A model generated the notes under the pieces. It was given only the letters and a program-made list of their open reading frames with translations. It was not told where the DNA came from and did not search any database. From an uncultured Actinomycetes bacterium (GTDB lineage: Bacteria; Actinomycetota; Coriobacteriia; Coriobacteriales; Atopobiaceae): a stretch of 57,197 nucleotides of DNA. Positions 19,282-28,624 of this stretch are shown piece by piece. The DNA lies in contig OMWE01000015.1 in NCBI GenBank assembly GCA_900314685.1, positions 1 to 57,197 on the forward strand, read 5' to 3'. Each line of letters opens with the position of its first letter. Within the stretch, counting starts at the first letter, position 1. A program made the translations under genes and the position numbers.

Positions 19282-19847
19282 ATTGTACCAACTGGGGAGT
19301 TGGAAGGGCGCCAAGACTAGACTCCCGTTCTCGGGTTCTTTCTCTTGATTGTACCAACTGGGGAGTTGGAAGGGCGCCAAGACGCACGATTCTTACCATT
19401 CTTGTCCGTCTTGATTGTACCAACTGGGGAGTTGGAAGGGCGCCAAGACTTCTCCTATACATTGATAGACGTGTTGCAAAATTGTACCAACTGGGGAGTT
19501 GGAAGGGCGCCAAGACTCCATGGCCGGGTTGGCGGACCTCCACTTGATTGTACCAACTGGGGAGTTGGAAGGGCGCCAAGACTCCCATTCGACCTCTTTC
19601 TCCGTCCCGTCTATTGTACCAACTGGGGAGTTGGAAGGGCGCCAAGACTTGGTCGCTGTAAACGTAGGTGCGGGTCTTTATTGTACCAACTGGGGAGTTG
19701 GAAGGGCGCCAAGACCGCGCGGCGTTGCGCCTCGCGATTGCCGCGATTGTACCAACTGGGGAGTTGGAAGGGCGCCAAGACCGAGATGAAGTCGGCCGGC
19801 GTGGACCTCGAATTGTACCAACTGGGGAGTTGGAAGGGCGCCAAGAC
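19282..19847 (-). CRISPR. CRISPR array, nine identical 36-bp repeats and eight spacers
   Basis: Repeats start at 19282, 19348, 19414, 19481, 19547, 19613, 19680, 19746 and 19812. Spacers are 30 bases, two of them 31. On the plus strand the repeat begins ATTGTACCAACTGGGGAGTT and ends GGCGCCAAGAC. Read on the minus strand it begins GTCTTGG and ends TGGTACAAT, the usual end of type II-C repeats, and the tracrRNA anti-repeat is on the plus strand; both show crRNAs come from the minus strand. The TGGTACAAT end resembles an extended -10 promoter, as in Neisseria II-C arrays. No degenerate terminal repeat is seen. Confidence 0.97.
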
Positions 19848-19892
19848 GAAGCTGATGCTAGGTCAGGATAAACCTGGCCTAGCATCAGCTTC
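19848..19892. repeat. 20-bp inverted repeat abutting the last CRISPR repeat
   Basis: GAAGCTGATGCTAGGTCAGG, loop ATAAA, then CCTGGCCTAGCATCAGCTTC pair over 20 bp with one G-U. It starts on the base after repeat nine, the upstream side for crRNA transcription. It has no U-tract on either strand. Confidence 0.7.
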
Positions 19893-19963
19893 GCTTCGCA
19901 AATTACACCTCGAGAGAAATGGTCTCCCTTCTTAGCTCACAATGAGATAGTTCAGGCTTGCTT

Positions 19964-20281
19964 CTACCTATTTGAGTTAAATCGACATCCTAATTTGTTC
20001 TTATCCACAAAGGATATTGTTAGCGTCTTCCCCATACCTTCTGCGAGCTTATCAAGGGTTCTAACGGTCGGATTCGTATCCCCCGTTTCTATCAGGCTGA
20101 TTGTCTTCTGTGGCACGCCTGTCGCCCGAGAGAGGTCGCGTTGAGACATGCCCGCATCAATGCGTGCCTGGATAAGCGCACGTTGGGCCTGGTATTCTCC
20201 CTCGCCTTCCGCCCATGCACGTGCAAATTCAGGGTCCTTCAATTGTCTTGCGATGTGCTCATCAAGCGTGTGTGGTTTCAT
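19964..20281 (-). CDS. XRE-family antitoxin, HigA-like
   Basis: 105 residues from the ATG at 20281, reading MKPHTLDEHIARQLKDPEFA. A Cro/C1-type helix-turn-helix lies at about 43-95 (IDAGMSQRDLSRATGVPQKT, then SLIETGDTNPTVRTLDKLAEGMG). DPEFARAW is a common opening of HigA-type antitoxins. The start lies inside the end of the toxin frame, overlapping by 20 bases, so the two were translationally coupled. It should bind the toxin and repress the operon. The toxin is frameshifted, so this may now be an orphan antitoxin. Confidence 0.85.
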   Translation of the reverse strand: MKPHTLDEHIARQLKDPEFARAWAEGEGEYQAQRALIQARIDAGMSQRDLSRATGVPQKTISLIETGDTNPTVRTLDKLAEGMGKTLTISFVDKNKLGCRFNSNR

Positions 20282-20620
20282 TGCGCACTTCCCAATCATG
20301 TTTATAACGAAGCGCCTTTTCGATTTCGCCTCGTGGGGTTTTCTGAGTCTTCTTAATGAATCCGTTTGTGACAATAATTCGCTGTCCGGAATAAAAGAAA
20401 TAGAACATTCGTATTGTATCTGAACTAAATCTTACCCTGAGCTCAAATATGCCTTCTCGAATATGCTTGCTCTCCGTTCTCCCTAATTCCGGCCCGTACT
20501 CTTCCAGCAACAAGAGCGCATGGAATGATTTCTCGCGTAATTTTTATCAGGAAGACCATCGATAAAGTCCTCAACTGGCACCCTGCCGTTTGGCAACATA
20601 TAGTACTCAACCTTGTACAC
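20262..20620 (-). pseudogene. HigB/RelE-like toxin, frameshifted
   Basis: Translation from the GTG at 20618-20620 (after GAGAGGGAATC) reads VYKVEYYMLPNGRVPVEDFI, then DGLPDK, the normal N-terminus of a Gp49-like HigB toxin. At a run of five A the frame is lost and reading ends at a TAG about 20 codons later. The other frame continues KLREKSFHALLLLEEYGPEL to RIIVTNGFIKKTQKTPRGEI, the rest of the family. The joint lies around 20550-20565. An intact toxin would need the A run changed by one or two bases. It could be a real mutation, a sequencing error or, less likely, programmed frameshifting. Confidence 0.75.
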
Positions 20621-20780
20621 GATTCCCTCTCAAACGATAACATATATAACGTCAATCCTTCTTTCTCTTTCTGATTCTTATTTTAGCGTAAATTTGTTCT
20701 ATTACAATATGTATGTTCCTAATTTTCTATTATCACTAAAATATATGTTCTATTATTTGACACATTGGAGAGACGAAGAA

Positions 20781-20818
20781 GCGGGCAAGGGGGACTTCGC
20801 CTCGTACCCCTTGCCCGC
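20781..20818 (-). terminator. Terminator after the flavin reductase gene
   Basis: GCGGGCAAGGGG and CCCCTTGCCCGC form a perfect 12-bp stem. On the minus strand TTCTTCGTCTC follows. It lies just past the stop of the leftward gene. Confidence 0.65.
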
Positions 20819-20849
20819 CGTATCATCGACGCAGGTTGTCAATCAGACG

Positions 20850-22832
20850 CTACAGCGTGTGCGCCACCTCGTAGCCGTCCCAGATGGCGGTCAGGATGTT
20901 GGCCACCTTGCGGCAGTCACCGATCTCGTAGACCTCGGCACCCAGGCCCTTGTAGTCCTCGGCGTGCGTCGGGCGCGGACGGAAGCCGATCGCGATCACG
21001 ACGGTATCGGCTGCGATCGTCTGCTGCTCGCCGCCCTCGGTCGGCTCGACCACGGCGCCCTCGCCCGTGATTGCCACGATCTTGGTGCCCGTGTGGATGG
21101 GCGTCTTGTGGTCGGCGAAGGCGTCCATGAGGTACTCCATGTTGGGGTACGGGACCGCGGGGCCGGAGGACAGGATGGCCGGCAGGGCCTCGACGATCTC
21201 GACGTCCTTGCCCTTGTGGATGAGGTCGAGCGCCAGTTCGCAGCCCACGAGGCCGCCGCCGACCACGACGACCTTCTGGCCGATGGGCTTGGTCTCGAGC
21301 AGGGCGTCGATGCAGCCGACGCACTTGTCGGAATCGATACCCTCGATCCGGGGCGTGATCGCCGAGGAGCCCACAGCCAGGACGACCGCGTCAGGCGCGA
21401 TGGCCGCGACGACGTCGGGCGTAGCCTCAGTCCCCATGCGCACGTCCACGCCCAGGTCGTCCAGTTCGCGCTGATACCAGGCGTTGAGCTCACGGACCTC
21501 GCTCTTGAAGTCGTGCGCGCCGCCCGAGATCAGGTGGCCGCCGAGACGGTCCGTCTTCTCGAAGAGCGTCACCTCATGGCCGCGCAGGGCCGCGGTGCGT
21601 GCGGCTTCCATGCCGGCCACGCCGCCGCCGACCACGACGACGCGCTTCTGGATCGCCGCAGGCTGCAGACGGTAGCTGGACGGACGGCCGATCTCGGGAT
21701 TGACGGCACAGCCCGAGGGCAGGCCGGCGAAGAGGCGGCCCAGGCAGCCCTGGTTGCAGGCGATGCAGGGACGGATGCGCTCGGGCGTGCCTGCCTCGAC
21801 CTTCTTGGCGATGTCGGGGTCGGCGAACATCGGGCGGCCCAGCGCGACGGCGTCGAACTTGCCGGTCGCGATGGCGTCCTCGTCCACCTGCACGTCGCCC
21901 ATGCGGGAGCCGACGATGATCGGGACCTGGACGGCGGCCTTGGCCTGCTCGGCGAGCTCGGTCATGTAGCCGCGCTCGAGGTACATGGGCGGGCAGGCGT
22001 AGTAGAAGGAGTCGTAGACACCCGTGTCGACGTCGAAGCCGTCGTAACCGGCCGCCTCGAGGATCTGGCAGATGCGGACACCCTCCTCGAGGGTGCGGAA
22101 CTTCTCGCCCTCGCCCGAGATGGTGCCCTGCATCCAGTCCTTCACGTAGCCCTTGAGGCCCAGGCGCACCGTCACGGGGAAGTCGGCGCCACACGCGGCC
22201 TTGATGCCCTGGACGATCTCAATCGCGGGACGCAGGCGGTTCTCGAGGCTGCCACCGTACTCGTCCTCGCGGTGGTTGGTCATCGCGGAGGCGAACTGGT
22301 CGAGCAGGTAGCCCCAGTGGATGGCGTGGACCTCGACGCCGTCGAAGCCCGCCTTCTGCGCCATGGTCGCGCCCTGAATCATCTGGTCGATCTTGAGCTT
22401 GATCTGGTCGACCGTGAGCACCGGCGACGTCTGGTCGGGCGCGCCAAAGACCGGGTTGGCCGAGGGGCCGTAGAGGCCGACGTAGTTGCGGCCGAGGCCC
22501 ATGGTCAGCTGGATGAAGAAGCGCGCGTTGTAGGCACGGGTCCGCGTGATCATGGCGTCGGAGGTGGCCAGGAAGCCCGCAGGGTTGGTGAGGATGCTCG
22601 CGCCGAGCGCGCCGGCGGGATCGACCTGGGTGTCGGTCGAGAGGGCGCCGGTCTGCAGCAGGCCGAATCCGCCCTCGGCGCGACGGACGAAGTACTCGAT
22701 GCCGTCAGGCGTGAAGGTGCCGTCGGGCGCCAGGTAGGAGCCGGTCGTCACGGGTGCCATCACAAATCGGTTCTTGATCGTGAGCTTGCCGATCGTAAAG
22801 GGGCTGGACAGGGCGGGAAACGCAGTGGTCAT
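20850..22832 (-). CDS. Old-yellow-enzyme-type NADH:flavin oxidoreductase (2,4-dienoyl-CoA reductase/BaiH-like)
   Basis: 660 residues from the ATG at 22832 (MTTAFPALSSPFTIGKLTIK), after AGGAGAGGACTAGCC. Residues 1-350 form an FMN-binding TIM barrel. A 4Fe-4S motif follows at about 330-355, CIACNQGCLGRLF...GCAVN, with the C-x2-C-x3-C-x11-C spacing of dienoyl-CoA reductase. Then come an FAD-binding segment VVVGGGVAGMEAARTAALRG and a second Rossmann motif VVVGGGLVGCELALDLIHKG for NAD(P)H. Such enzymes reduce activated C=C bonds of fatty acids, bile acids, steroids or plant compounds. The substrate is not readable here. It is a monocistronic leftward gene with a hairpin terminator. Confidence 0.88.
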   Translation of the reverse strand: MTTAFPALSSPFTIGKLTIKNRFVMAPVTTGSYLAPDGTFTPDGIEYFVRRAEGGFGLLQTGALSTDTQVDPAGALGASILTNPAGFLATSDAMITRTRAYNARFFIQLTMGLGRNYVGLYGPSANPVFGAPDQTSPVLTVDQIKLKIDQMIQGATMAQKAGFDGVEVHAIHWGYLLDQFASAMTNHREDEYGGSLENRLRPAIEIVQGIKAACGADFPVTVRLGLKGYVKDWMQGTISGEGEKFRTLEEGVRICQILEAAGYDGFDVDTGVYDSFYYACPPMYLERGYMTELAEQAKAAVQVPIIVGSRMGDVQVDEDAIATGKFDAVALGRPMFADPDIAKKVEAGTPERIRPCIACNQGCLGRLFAGLPSGCAVNPEIGRPSSYRLQPAAIQKRVVVVGGGVAGMEAARTAALRGHEVTLFEKTDRLGGHLISGGAHDFKSEVRELNAWYQRELDDLGVDVRMGTEATPDVVAAIAPDAVVLAVGSSAITPRIEGIDSDKCVGCIDALLETKPIGQKVVVVGGGLVGCELALDLIHKGKDVEIVEALPAILSSGPAVPYPNMEYLMDAFADHKTPIHTGTKIVAITGEGAVVEPTEGGEQQTIAADTVVIAIGFRPRPTHAEDYKGLGAEVYEIGDCRKVANILTAIWDGYEVAHTL

Positions 22833-22977
22833 GGCTAGTCCTCTCCTCTTGTGCCTCACCGCACGTGAGGCGATACGTGCCTTTTTCAAAGGCTCTACTG
22901 CTCACATTGTGCAAAGACGAACAGTGCCGCAGCATCCGCAATCGGCAAACAACAGCGCCGCTCCCCCAGACGGGTGT

Positions 22978-24234
22978 CTAGATCAGCCCGCAGACCATCT
23001 TGACCCTGAGGATACGGGTCAGGCTCTGGTCCACGCGCTCCTGCGAGAGCTCGCCGGAGTCCATCGCGCTCACGACGCCACGATAGGCGGCCGAGAGGCT
23101 GTTGGGACACAGCACCAGGTCGCCCCCGGCCTTGAGGAAGCCCGCGGCGGCCTCGTCCGAATGGTAGTCGTTGCCGATGGCGGCCATGGCCATTGAGTCC
23201 GATACGACCAGACCGTCGAAGCCCAGCTCCTGACGCAGGATGCCGTCGATGATGTCCGGACTCATGGTCGCCGGCAGGTCGCTGCCGGTCACGGAGGGCA
23301 GGCCGATGTGCCCTACCATGATCGCGGGAGCACCCGCCTCGATCGCCGCCCGGAAGGGCACGAACTCGCACGCCTCCAGCTGGTCGCGCGTGCGGGTGCT
23401 GGTGGCCTTGCCGGTGTGGGAGTCACCAGCCGTGTCGCCGTGACCCGGGAAGTGCTTGGGGCAGCAGGCCACACCAGTGTCCGCGAAGCCCTCCACCTCC
23501 GCCTCGACCATGGAAGCCACAAGGTCGGGATCCGAGCCAAAGGACCGGCTGGCTATCACGGTGTTGTCCGGGTTGGTCAGTACGTCCGCCACGGGAGCGA
23601 AGTCCAGCGTAAAGCCCACGTCGTGCAGATAGGACCCGATGGTCTGGCCGATGTGCTGTGCCTGCGAGGTGTCGCCCGCCTGTCCCACCTCTGCCATAGT
23701 GGGAAACGTCTCCACGTCGAAGTAGCCCGAGTTGGCGATGCGCGCGACGAGCGGACCGCCCTCCTCGTCCACGGACAGCAGCACGGGGATGCCCGCTCCG
23801 ACTTGCCCGGTCGCCTCGGTCAGGTCGGCCAGGAGCTTGCGAGTCTGGTCCGCGCCCGCGATGTTGGCGCCGAAGAGGCAGAGCGCGCCTACGGGGTAGG
23901 TCTTCAGAGCCTCGCGGATATCCTCGCCCACGGCCGTCACGCCCTGCTCACCGTAGGAGTCGCTCACCGAGGCGTCGACGTCCAGGGCGCCGAGCAGCCC
24001 CTCGGGTGTGGGGGCCAGGAGCTGGGCGGCCTTTTGCTCCGCGGACATGCCGGCGATGAGGTCGGCTATCCGGTCGGACTCTGACTGGGCAATCGAGTCG
24101 GAGACGGTCTGGGCTTTGCCGCCGCCCTGTTCTCCTTCTCCGCCCTTGTCCTTGCAGCCGGCGACCAGCCCCGACGCGATTCCGCCCAACGCGAGTGCTG
24201 CGCCTCCCACAAAGGCCCTCCTGGATATCGCCAT
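22978..24234 (-). CDS. Family 3 glycoside hydrolase lipoprotein, NagZ-like
   Basis: 418 residues. The N-terminus MAISRRAFVGGAALALGGIA has twin Arg and a lipobox (VAGC, Cys at about 27), so it should be anchored outside the membrane. The GH3 beta-N-acetylhexosaminidase signature reads CCPKHFPGHGDTAGDSHTG, with the catalytic His/Asp pair expected in the His-containing loop. LLSVDEEGGPLVARI is another NagZ landmark, and DGLVVSDSMAMAAI holds the nucleophile Asp. It probably removes N-acetylglucosamine from muropeptides or host glycans at the cell surface. GGGAG precedes the ATG. The gene is upstream of the flavin reductase but about 145 bases apart. Confidence 0.88.
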   Translation of the reverse strand: MAISRRAFVGGAALALGGIASGLVAGCKDKGGEGEQGGGKAQTVSDSIAQSESDRIADLIAGMSAEQKAAQLLAPTPEGLLGALDVDASVSDSYGEQGVTAVGEDIREALKTYPVGALCLFGANIAGADQTRKLLADLTEATGQVGAGIPVLLSVDEEGGPLVARIANSGYFDVETFPTMAEVGQAGDTSQAQHIGQTIGSYLHDVGFTLDFAPVADVLTNPDNTVIASRSFGSDPDLVASMVEAEVEGFADTGVACCPKHFPGHGDTAGDSHTGKATSTRTRDQLEACEFVPFRAAIEAGAPAIMVGHIGLPSVTGSDLPATMSPDIIDGILRQELGFDGLVVSDSMAMAAIGNDYHSDEAAAGFLKAGGDLVLCPNSLSAAYRGVVSAMDSGELSQERVDQSLTRILRVKMVCGLI

Positions 24235-24520
24235 CTCGACTCCCGTCTCGCCTGCCCGCAGCTACCCGCCGACGGCAGCGCCTTATACAATCGGCAGCGC
24301 CTCGTACGCATCACTCCGCGTCTGTAAAATCTACCCTGCGGCGACCGACCTTATCTTCGCGCATAGCGGCTCGAAAATGTTGTGCAACAAAGGCGCAAGT
24401 TGTAAGGGATATCCTCGGCTTGTCGCGTACGATGGTAACCGGCTAGCGCACAGTGACTCATCGCGCACCACACCCTGAGCCATCACGCAAGAAATCTGCG
24501 GTCAAAACGGAGGTTCAACT

Positions 24521-25855
24521 ATGTTTTGCCCCACATGCGGCGCCCAGATCGAGGAAGGTAGCAGGTTCTGCGTGTCCTGCGGAGCGCCCATTCAGCCGCA
24601 CGAGGACGCGTCCGCGTCCGGTGAGCAGGCGGGCGCCGCGGAGGGGAAGACGGACGTTGCGGCAGTTCCTTCCTCCGCAGACCAGACCATGGTCACCCCC
24701 GCCGCCTTGACCGAGCGAGCCGCGCCCGACCAGGGCATGCCCGGCCAGGATGCAACTGCCGAAATCCGCTATTGCACCGCCTGCGGGGCGCCCATCCAAC
24801 CCGGCATGAGGTTCTGCGTCAGCTGCGGCGCGCCCGTAGAGGTGTTTGCTGACGGTGACACAGCCTACGCCACCGGGTCGGCGGCCTACACCACCGGTCC
24901 GGCATATGACTACGCCGGTGCTCAAGCCGGCGGCTATCCCCCGACCCTGCCCGCCGATTATCCCGGTGGCCAGTCCAACGGCTGCGCTGCCCCATCCCCG
25001 CAATACCCGCCGCAAGAGATTCCCGCGGCGCAGAGCGCCGGACGCCCCAATCCAGCGCTGATCGCCGTGCCCGTGGCATTGGTCGTCGTGTTGCTGGGCT
25101 TTGTGGCCGTCCACTACTTCGGGCTCGTGGACGACACCGAGGCATTGCCCTTCCTGCCCACGCAGGAGCAGTCATGGTCGGAAACCGCTGGTACCGGTAC
25201 CGAAACCAGCAACAAGACCGACGACAATCAAGGCCAGTCGGAGTCCTCCAGCCAGCCTGACGTGCAGTCCGATACCGTCACCGTACCCGACGTCACCTAC
25301 GAATCCCAGAGCGCCGCGGAGAACGATCTGGAGGCGGCGGGCTTTACCGTCGGCAGCGTGACCGAGCAGACGAGCGACCAAGACAGGGGCACCGTGATCT
25401 CGCAATCCGTCACCGGCGAGGCCGACAGGGGTACCAGCGTCGACCTGGTGGTCTCCAAGGGCCGACAGAAGGCGTACACGGTCATCAGCCAGGCCGTGAC
25501 CTGGGAGGAGGCCGAATCCTACTGCACCGCGCACGGCGGCCACCTGGCGTCCATCACCTCGCAGGAGGAATGGGACCAGGCGCTGGCGGCCATGCGGGCC
25601 AGCGGCCGCAAGGTCTTTTGGATCGGCGGCACCCGCGACAGCGGCGACGACATGTTCTACTGGATCGACGGCAGCCCCTGGAGCTTCACGGCATGGGCCG
25701 ACGGCGAGCCCAACAACGATGACGGCAGCGGAGGCAGCGAGTACTACATGGCCATCTACCTGGTGGACGGCAGCTACGGCTGGTACGACTGCCCTGACGA
25801 TCTGTCGAGCTACTACAAGGACTCGGCCATGGCCTTCCTGATGGAGACCTACTAA
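24521..25855 (+). CDS. Membrane protein with two zinc ribbons, PASTA and C-type lectin domains
   Basis: 444 residues. Two zinc-ribbon units open the protein: CPTCGAQIEEGSRFCVSCG (3-21) and CTACGAPIQPGMRFCVSCG (about 85-105), with four CxxC pairs in all. After a Pro/Gly/Tyr-rich linker, one membrane segment lies at about 183-205 (LIAVPVALVVVLLGFVAVHY). Outside is a PASTA domain (about 255-320, VTVPDVTYESQSAAENDLEA) and then a C-type lectin-like domain (about 325-444, WEEAESYCTAHGGHLASITS and the WADGEPNNDDGSGG stretch). A cytoplasmic metal ribbon joined to an outside cell-wall/sugar-binding module suggests a sensor or wall-attached adhesin. CGGAGG precedes the ATG. Confidence 0.82.
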   Translation: MFCPTCGAQIEEGSRFCVSCGAPIQPHEDASASGEQAGAAEGKTDVAAVPSSADQTMVTPAALTERAAPDQGMPGQDATAEIRYCTACGAPIQPGMRFCVSCGAPVEVFADGDTAYATGSAAYTTGPAYDYAGAQAGGYPPTLPADYPGGQSNGCAAPSPQYPPQEIPAAQSAGRPNPALIAVPVALVVVLLGFVAVHYFGLVDDTEALPFLPTQEQSWSETAGTGTETSNKTDDNQGQSESSSQPDVQSDTVTVPDVTYESQSAAENDLEAAGFTVGSVTEQTSDQDRGTVISQSVTGEADRGTSVDLVVSKGRQKAYTVISQAVTWEEAESYCTAHGGHLASITSQEEWDQALAAMRASGRKVFWIGGTRDSGDDMFYWIDGSPWSFTAWADGEPNNDDGSGGSEYYMAIYLVDGSYGWYDCPDDLSSYYKDSAMAFLMETY

Positions 25856-25899
25856 CGGAATCGCGGCCGGACCGAGTGACTGCGCACCTGCGAAGTGAA

Positions 25900-25928
25900 G
25901 CCTGGCTCCCATCTATCCGGAGCCAGGC
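25900..25928 (+). terminator. Terminator after the lectin-domain gene
   Basis: GCCTGGCTCC and GGAGCCAGGC form a perfect 10-bp stem with a nine-base loop, followed by CTCTCTATT. Confidence 0.6.
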
Positions 25929-26002
25929 CTCTCTATTCGTCGAAATGTCTTTGCGGACGGAGCGTCCTTGTTATCACGCGCGTAAAAGATCCGTCGGGTG
26001 CA

Positions 26003-27421
<1,419 letters not shown>

Positions 27422-27537
27422 AGTAACTCCCCTGTCTGTTCCGTTGTTGCCCGCTTGCCTGCGGCATGCGAGCCTTTCGTTTGTCAACCGCTCTAGACTA
27501 CCGCAAACCACCCGACAGTGAGGCGCTTACAGTTTTT

Positions 27538-27645
27538 CTGTACGCTGCGCCGTTTAGTTTTGCACGCGGTTCGGGCCGAAAAACATGGCATGGAAGCACC
27601 TTTTTCGGGCCAGACCGCGTACAAAACTAAAAATTAAGCGTACAG
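27538..27645. repeat. Long imperfect inverted repeat between asnS and the Crp-like gene
   Basis: Arm 27538-27583 and arm 27601-27645 are inverted copies over about 45 bases. Shared blocks are CTGTACGCT, TTTAGTTTTG, ACGCGGT and a GGCC-GAAAAA end. The centre is 17 bases. It could be a cruciform operator, a strong RNA hairpin or a small mobile element remnant. Confidence 0.7.
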
Positions 27646-27740
27646 TAACTTTGTTTGGCTTACCAGAGACGCTACTCGGGCTACTCGGCGGGCACATGTG
27701 CGTCTCGTGCATCCAATCAATTCCGCAACCGGGGGCCGCC

Positions 27741-28442
27741 ATGGTCGACGCAGACATCACCATGTCCAAGTACTACTTCGAGCATGACTTCTCGTCTTTC
27801 CTGCCACTTTTCACGGGCGGCGGTTACAAGGTCGTGCGCGAGCGCTTTGCCAAGGGCGACCTCATCAGCTCGCAGGGCGAGACCCTCAACAACGGCTACT
27901 ACATCATCTCGGGCATTATGCAGCTCAAGGTCGGCAACGAGGAGGGCAAGGAGCGGTCGCTGGCCTTCTTTGGGCCGGGTTCCATCTTCCCTCTGGGCAT
28001 CGACGAGCACCACTACCGCATGGAGTATGCGATGGTGGAGTCGGCGCTCACGGACGTGGAAGCCTATCGGTTCAACTTCCCCGAGCTCCAGCGCATGGTG
28101 CGCGACCATCCCGACCTAGGCATCCGCATGATCGAGCACTATTGCGACTTCACGAGCTTCCTCTTCTACGCCATCTCCTCCGCCTCGTACAGCACAGCGC
28201 TCACCAAGGTGGCAAGCGTCCTCTACGCCCTCTCCGACAAGATGACCGTCGCGGGGTCGGTACCCCTCGGCCAGGCCCAGGTGGCGGAAGTGGCCGGCGT
28301 CTCAAAGGTCCAGGTGGCGCGAGCCTACCGCAAGCTCACTGAGGGGGGCGTGATCAAGGCGGGGCACATGGGCGTCCGCGTGCTCGACCGCTCGGCTCTC
28401 GCAGAGCTAGCCGAGTACGAGGTCCTCGACGAGGGCCGGTGA
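27741..28442 (+). CDS. Crp/Fnr-family transcriptional regulator
   Basis: 233 residues from the ATG at 27741 (MVDADITMSKYYFEHDFSSF), with GGGGGCC close upstream; the ATG at 27759 is an alternative. Residues 20-130 are a cyclic-nucleotide-binding-type barrel (KGDLISSQGETLNNGYYIIS). The C-terminus (about 165-225) is a Crp-type winged helix (LGQAQVAEVAGVSKVQVARA). No N-terminal Cys cluster is seen, so it is unlikely to be an O2-sensing Fnr. It is the first gene before the cyclase, flavin-reductase and TIGR04076 genes on the same strand, and is the likely controller of that cluster. Proteins of this type often bind small aromatic or halogenated ligands. Confidence 0.85.
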   Translation: MVDADITMSKYYFEHDFSSFLPLFTGGGYKVVRERFAKGDLISSQGETLNNGYYIISGIMQLKVGNEEGKERSLAFFGPGSIFPLGIDEHHYRMEYAMVESALTDVEAYRFNFPELQRMVRDHPDLGIRMIEHYCDFTSFLFYAISSASYSTALTKVASVLYALSDKMTVAGSVPLGQAQVAEVAGVSKVQVARAYRKLTEGGVIKAGHMGVRVLDRSALAELAEYEVLDEGR

Positions 28443-28500
28443 AACAGGTCGGCAAAATAACCGGCGGCGGTGTAAACACCCCATTACAACTGGTCAAACG

Positions 28501-28518
28501 TATCAAATGACATTTTTC
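28501..28518 (+). promoter_or_regulatory. Shared TATC-N4-GA(T/C)A box upstream of the cyclase gene
   Basis: TATCAAATGACATTTTTC here matches TATCGTTTGATATTTTTC at 29349-29366 at 14 of 18 positions. Both sit about 100-125 bases before a start codon in the Crp-linked cluster, so they are candidate operators for the regulator at 27741. Confidence 0.5.
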
Positions 28519-28624
28519 GGGGGTCCGTCTTACTCGAAAATTCGGCATAGCGCAAGCCGGGGTGCCCATCACGTCACCGACTCACTGGCTTCGCCACTGT
28601 AGGCTCCGGCGGAAGGGACCCGTC

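Noticed and set aside
19229..19885. Long open frame across the CRISPR array encoding repeated LAPFQLPSWYN-type peptides
   Set aside because: It is only the translated repeat-spacer unit, with period 66 bases.
20550..20565. Programmed -1 frameshift in the toxin
   Set aside because: The T AAA AAT heptamer is not a standard slippery site and no stimulating structure was seen; a plain indel is simpler.
20613..22838. 741-codon open frame antisense to the flavin reductase
   Set aside because: Asp/Val/Leu-rich shadow typical of GC-rich DNA; the minus-strand protein has all motifs.
27585..27740. N-terminal extension of the Crp-like protein by 52 residues
   Set aside because: It would translate through the long inverted repeat; the start at 27741 fits family length.
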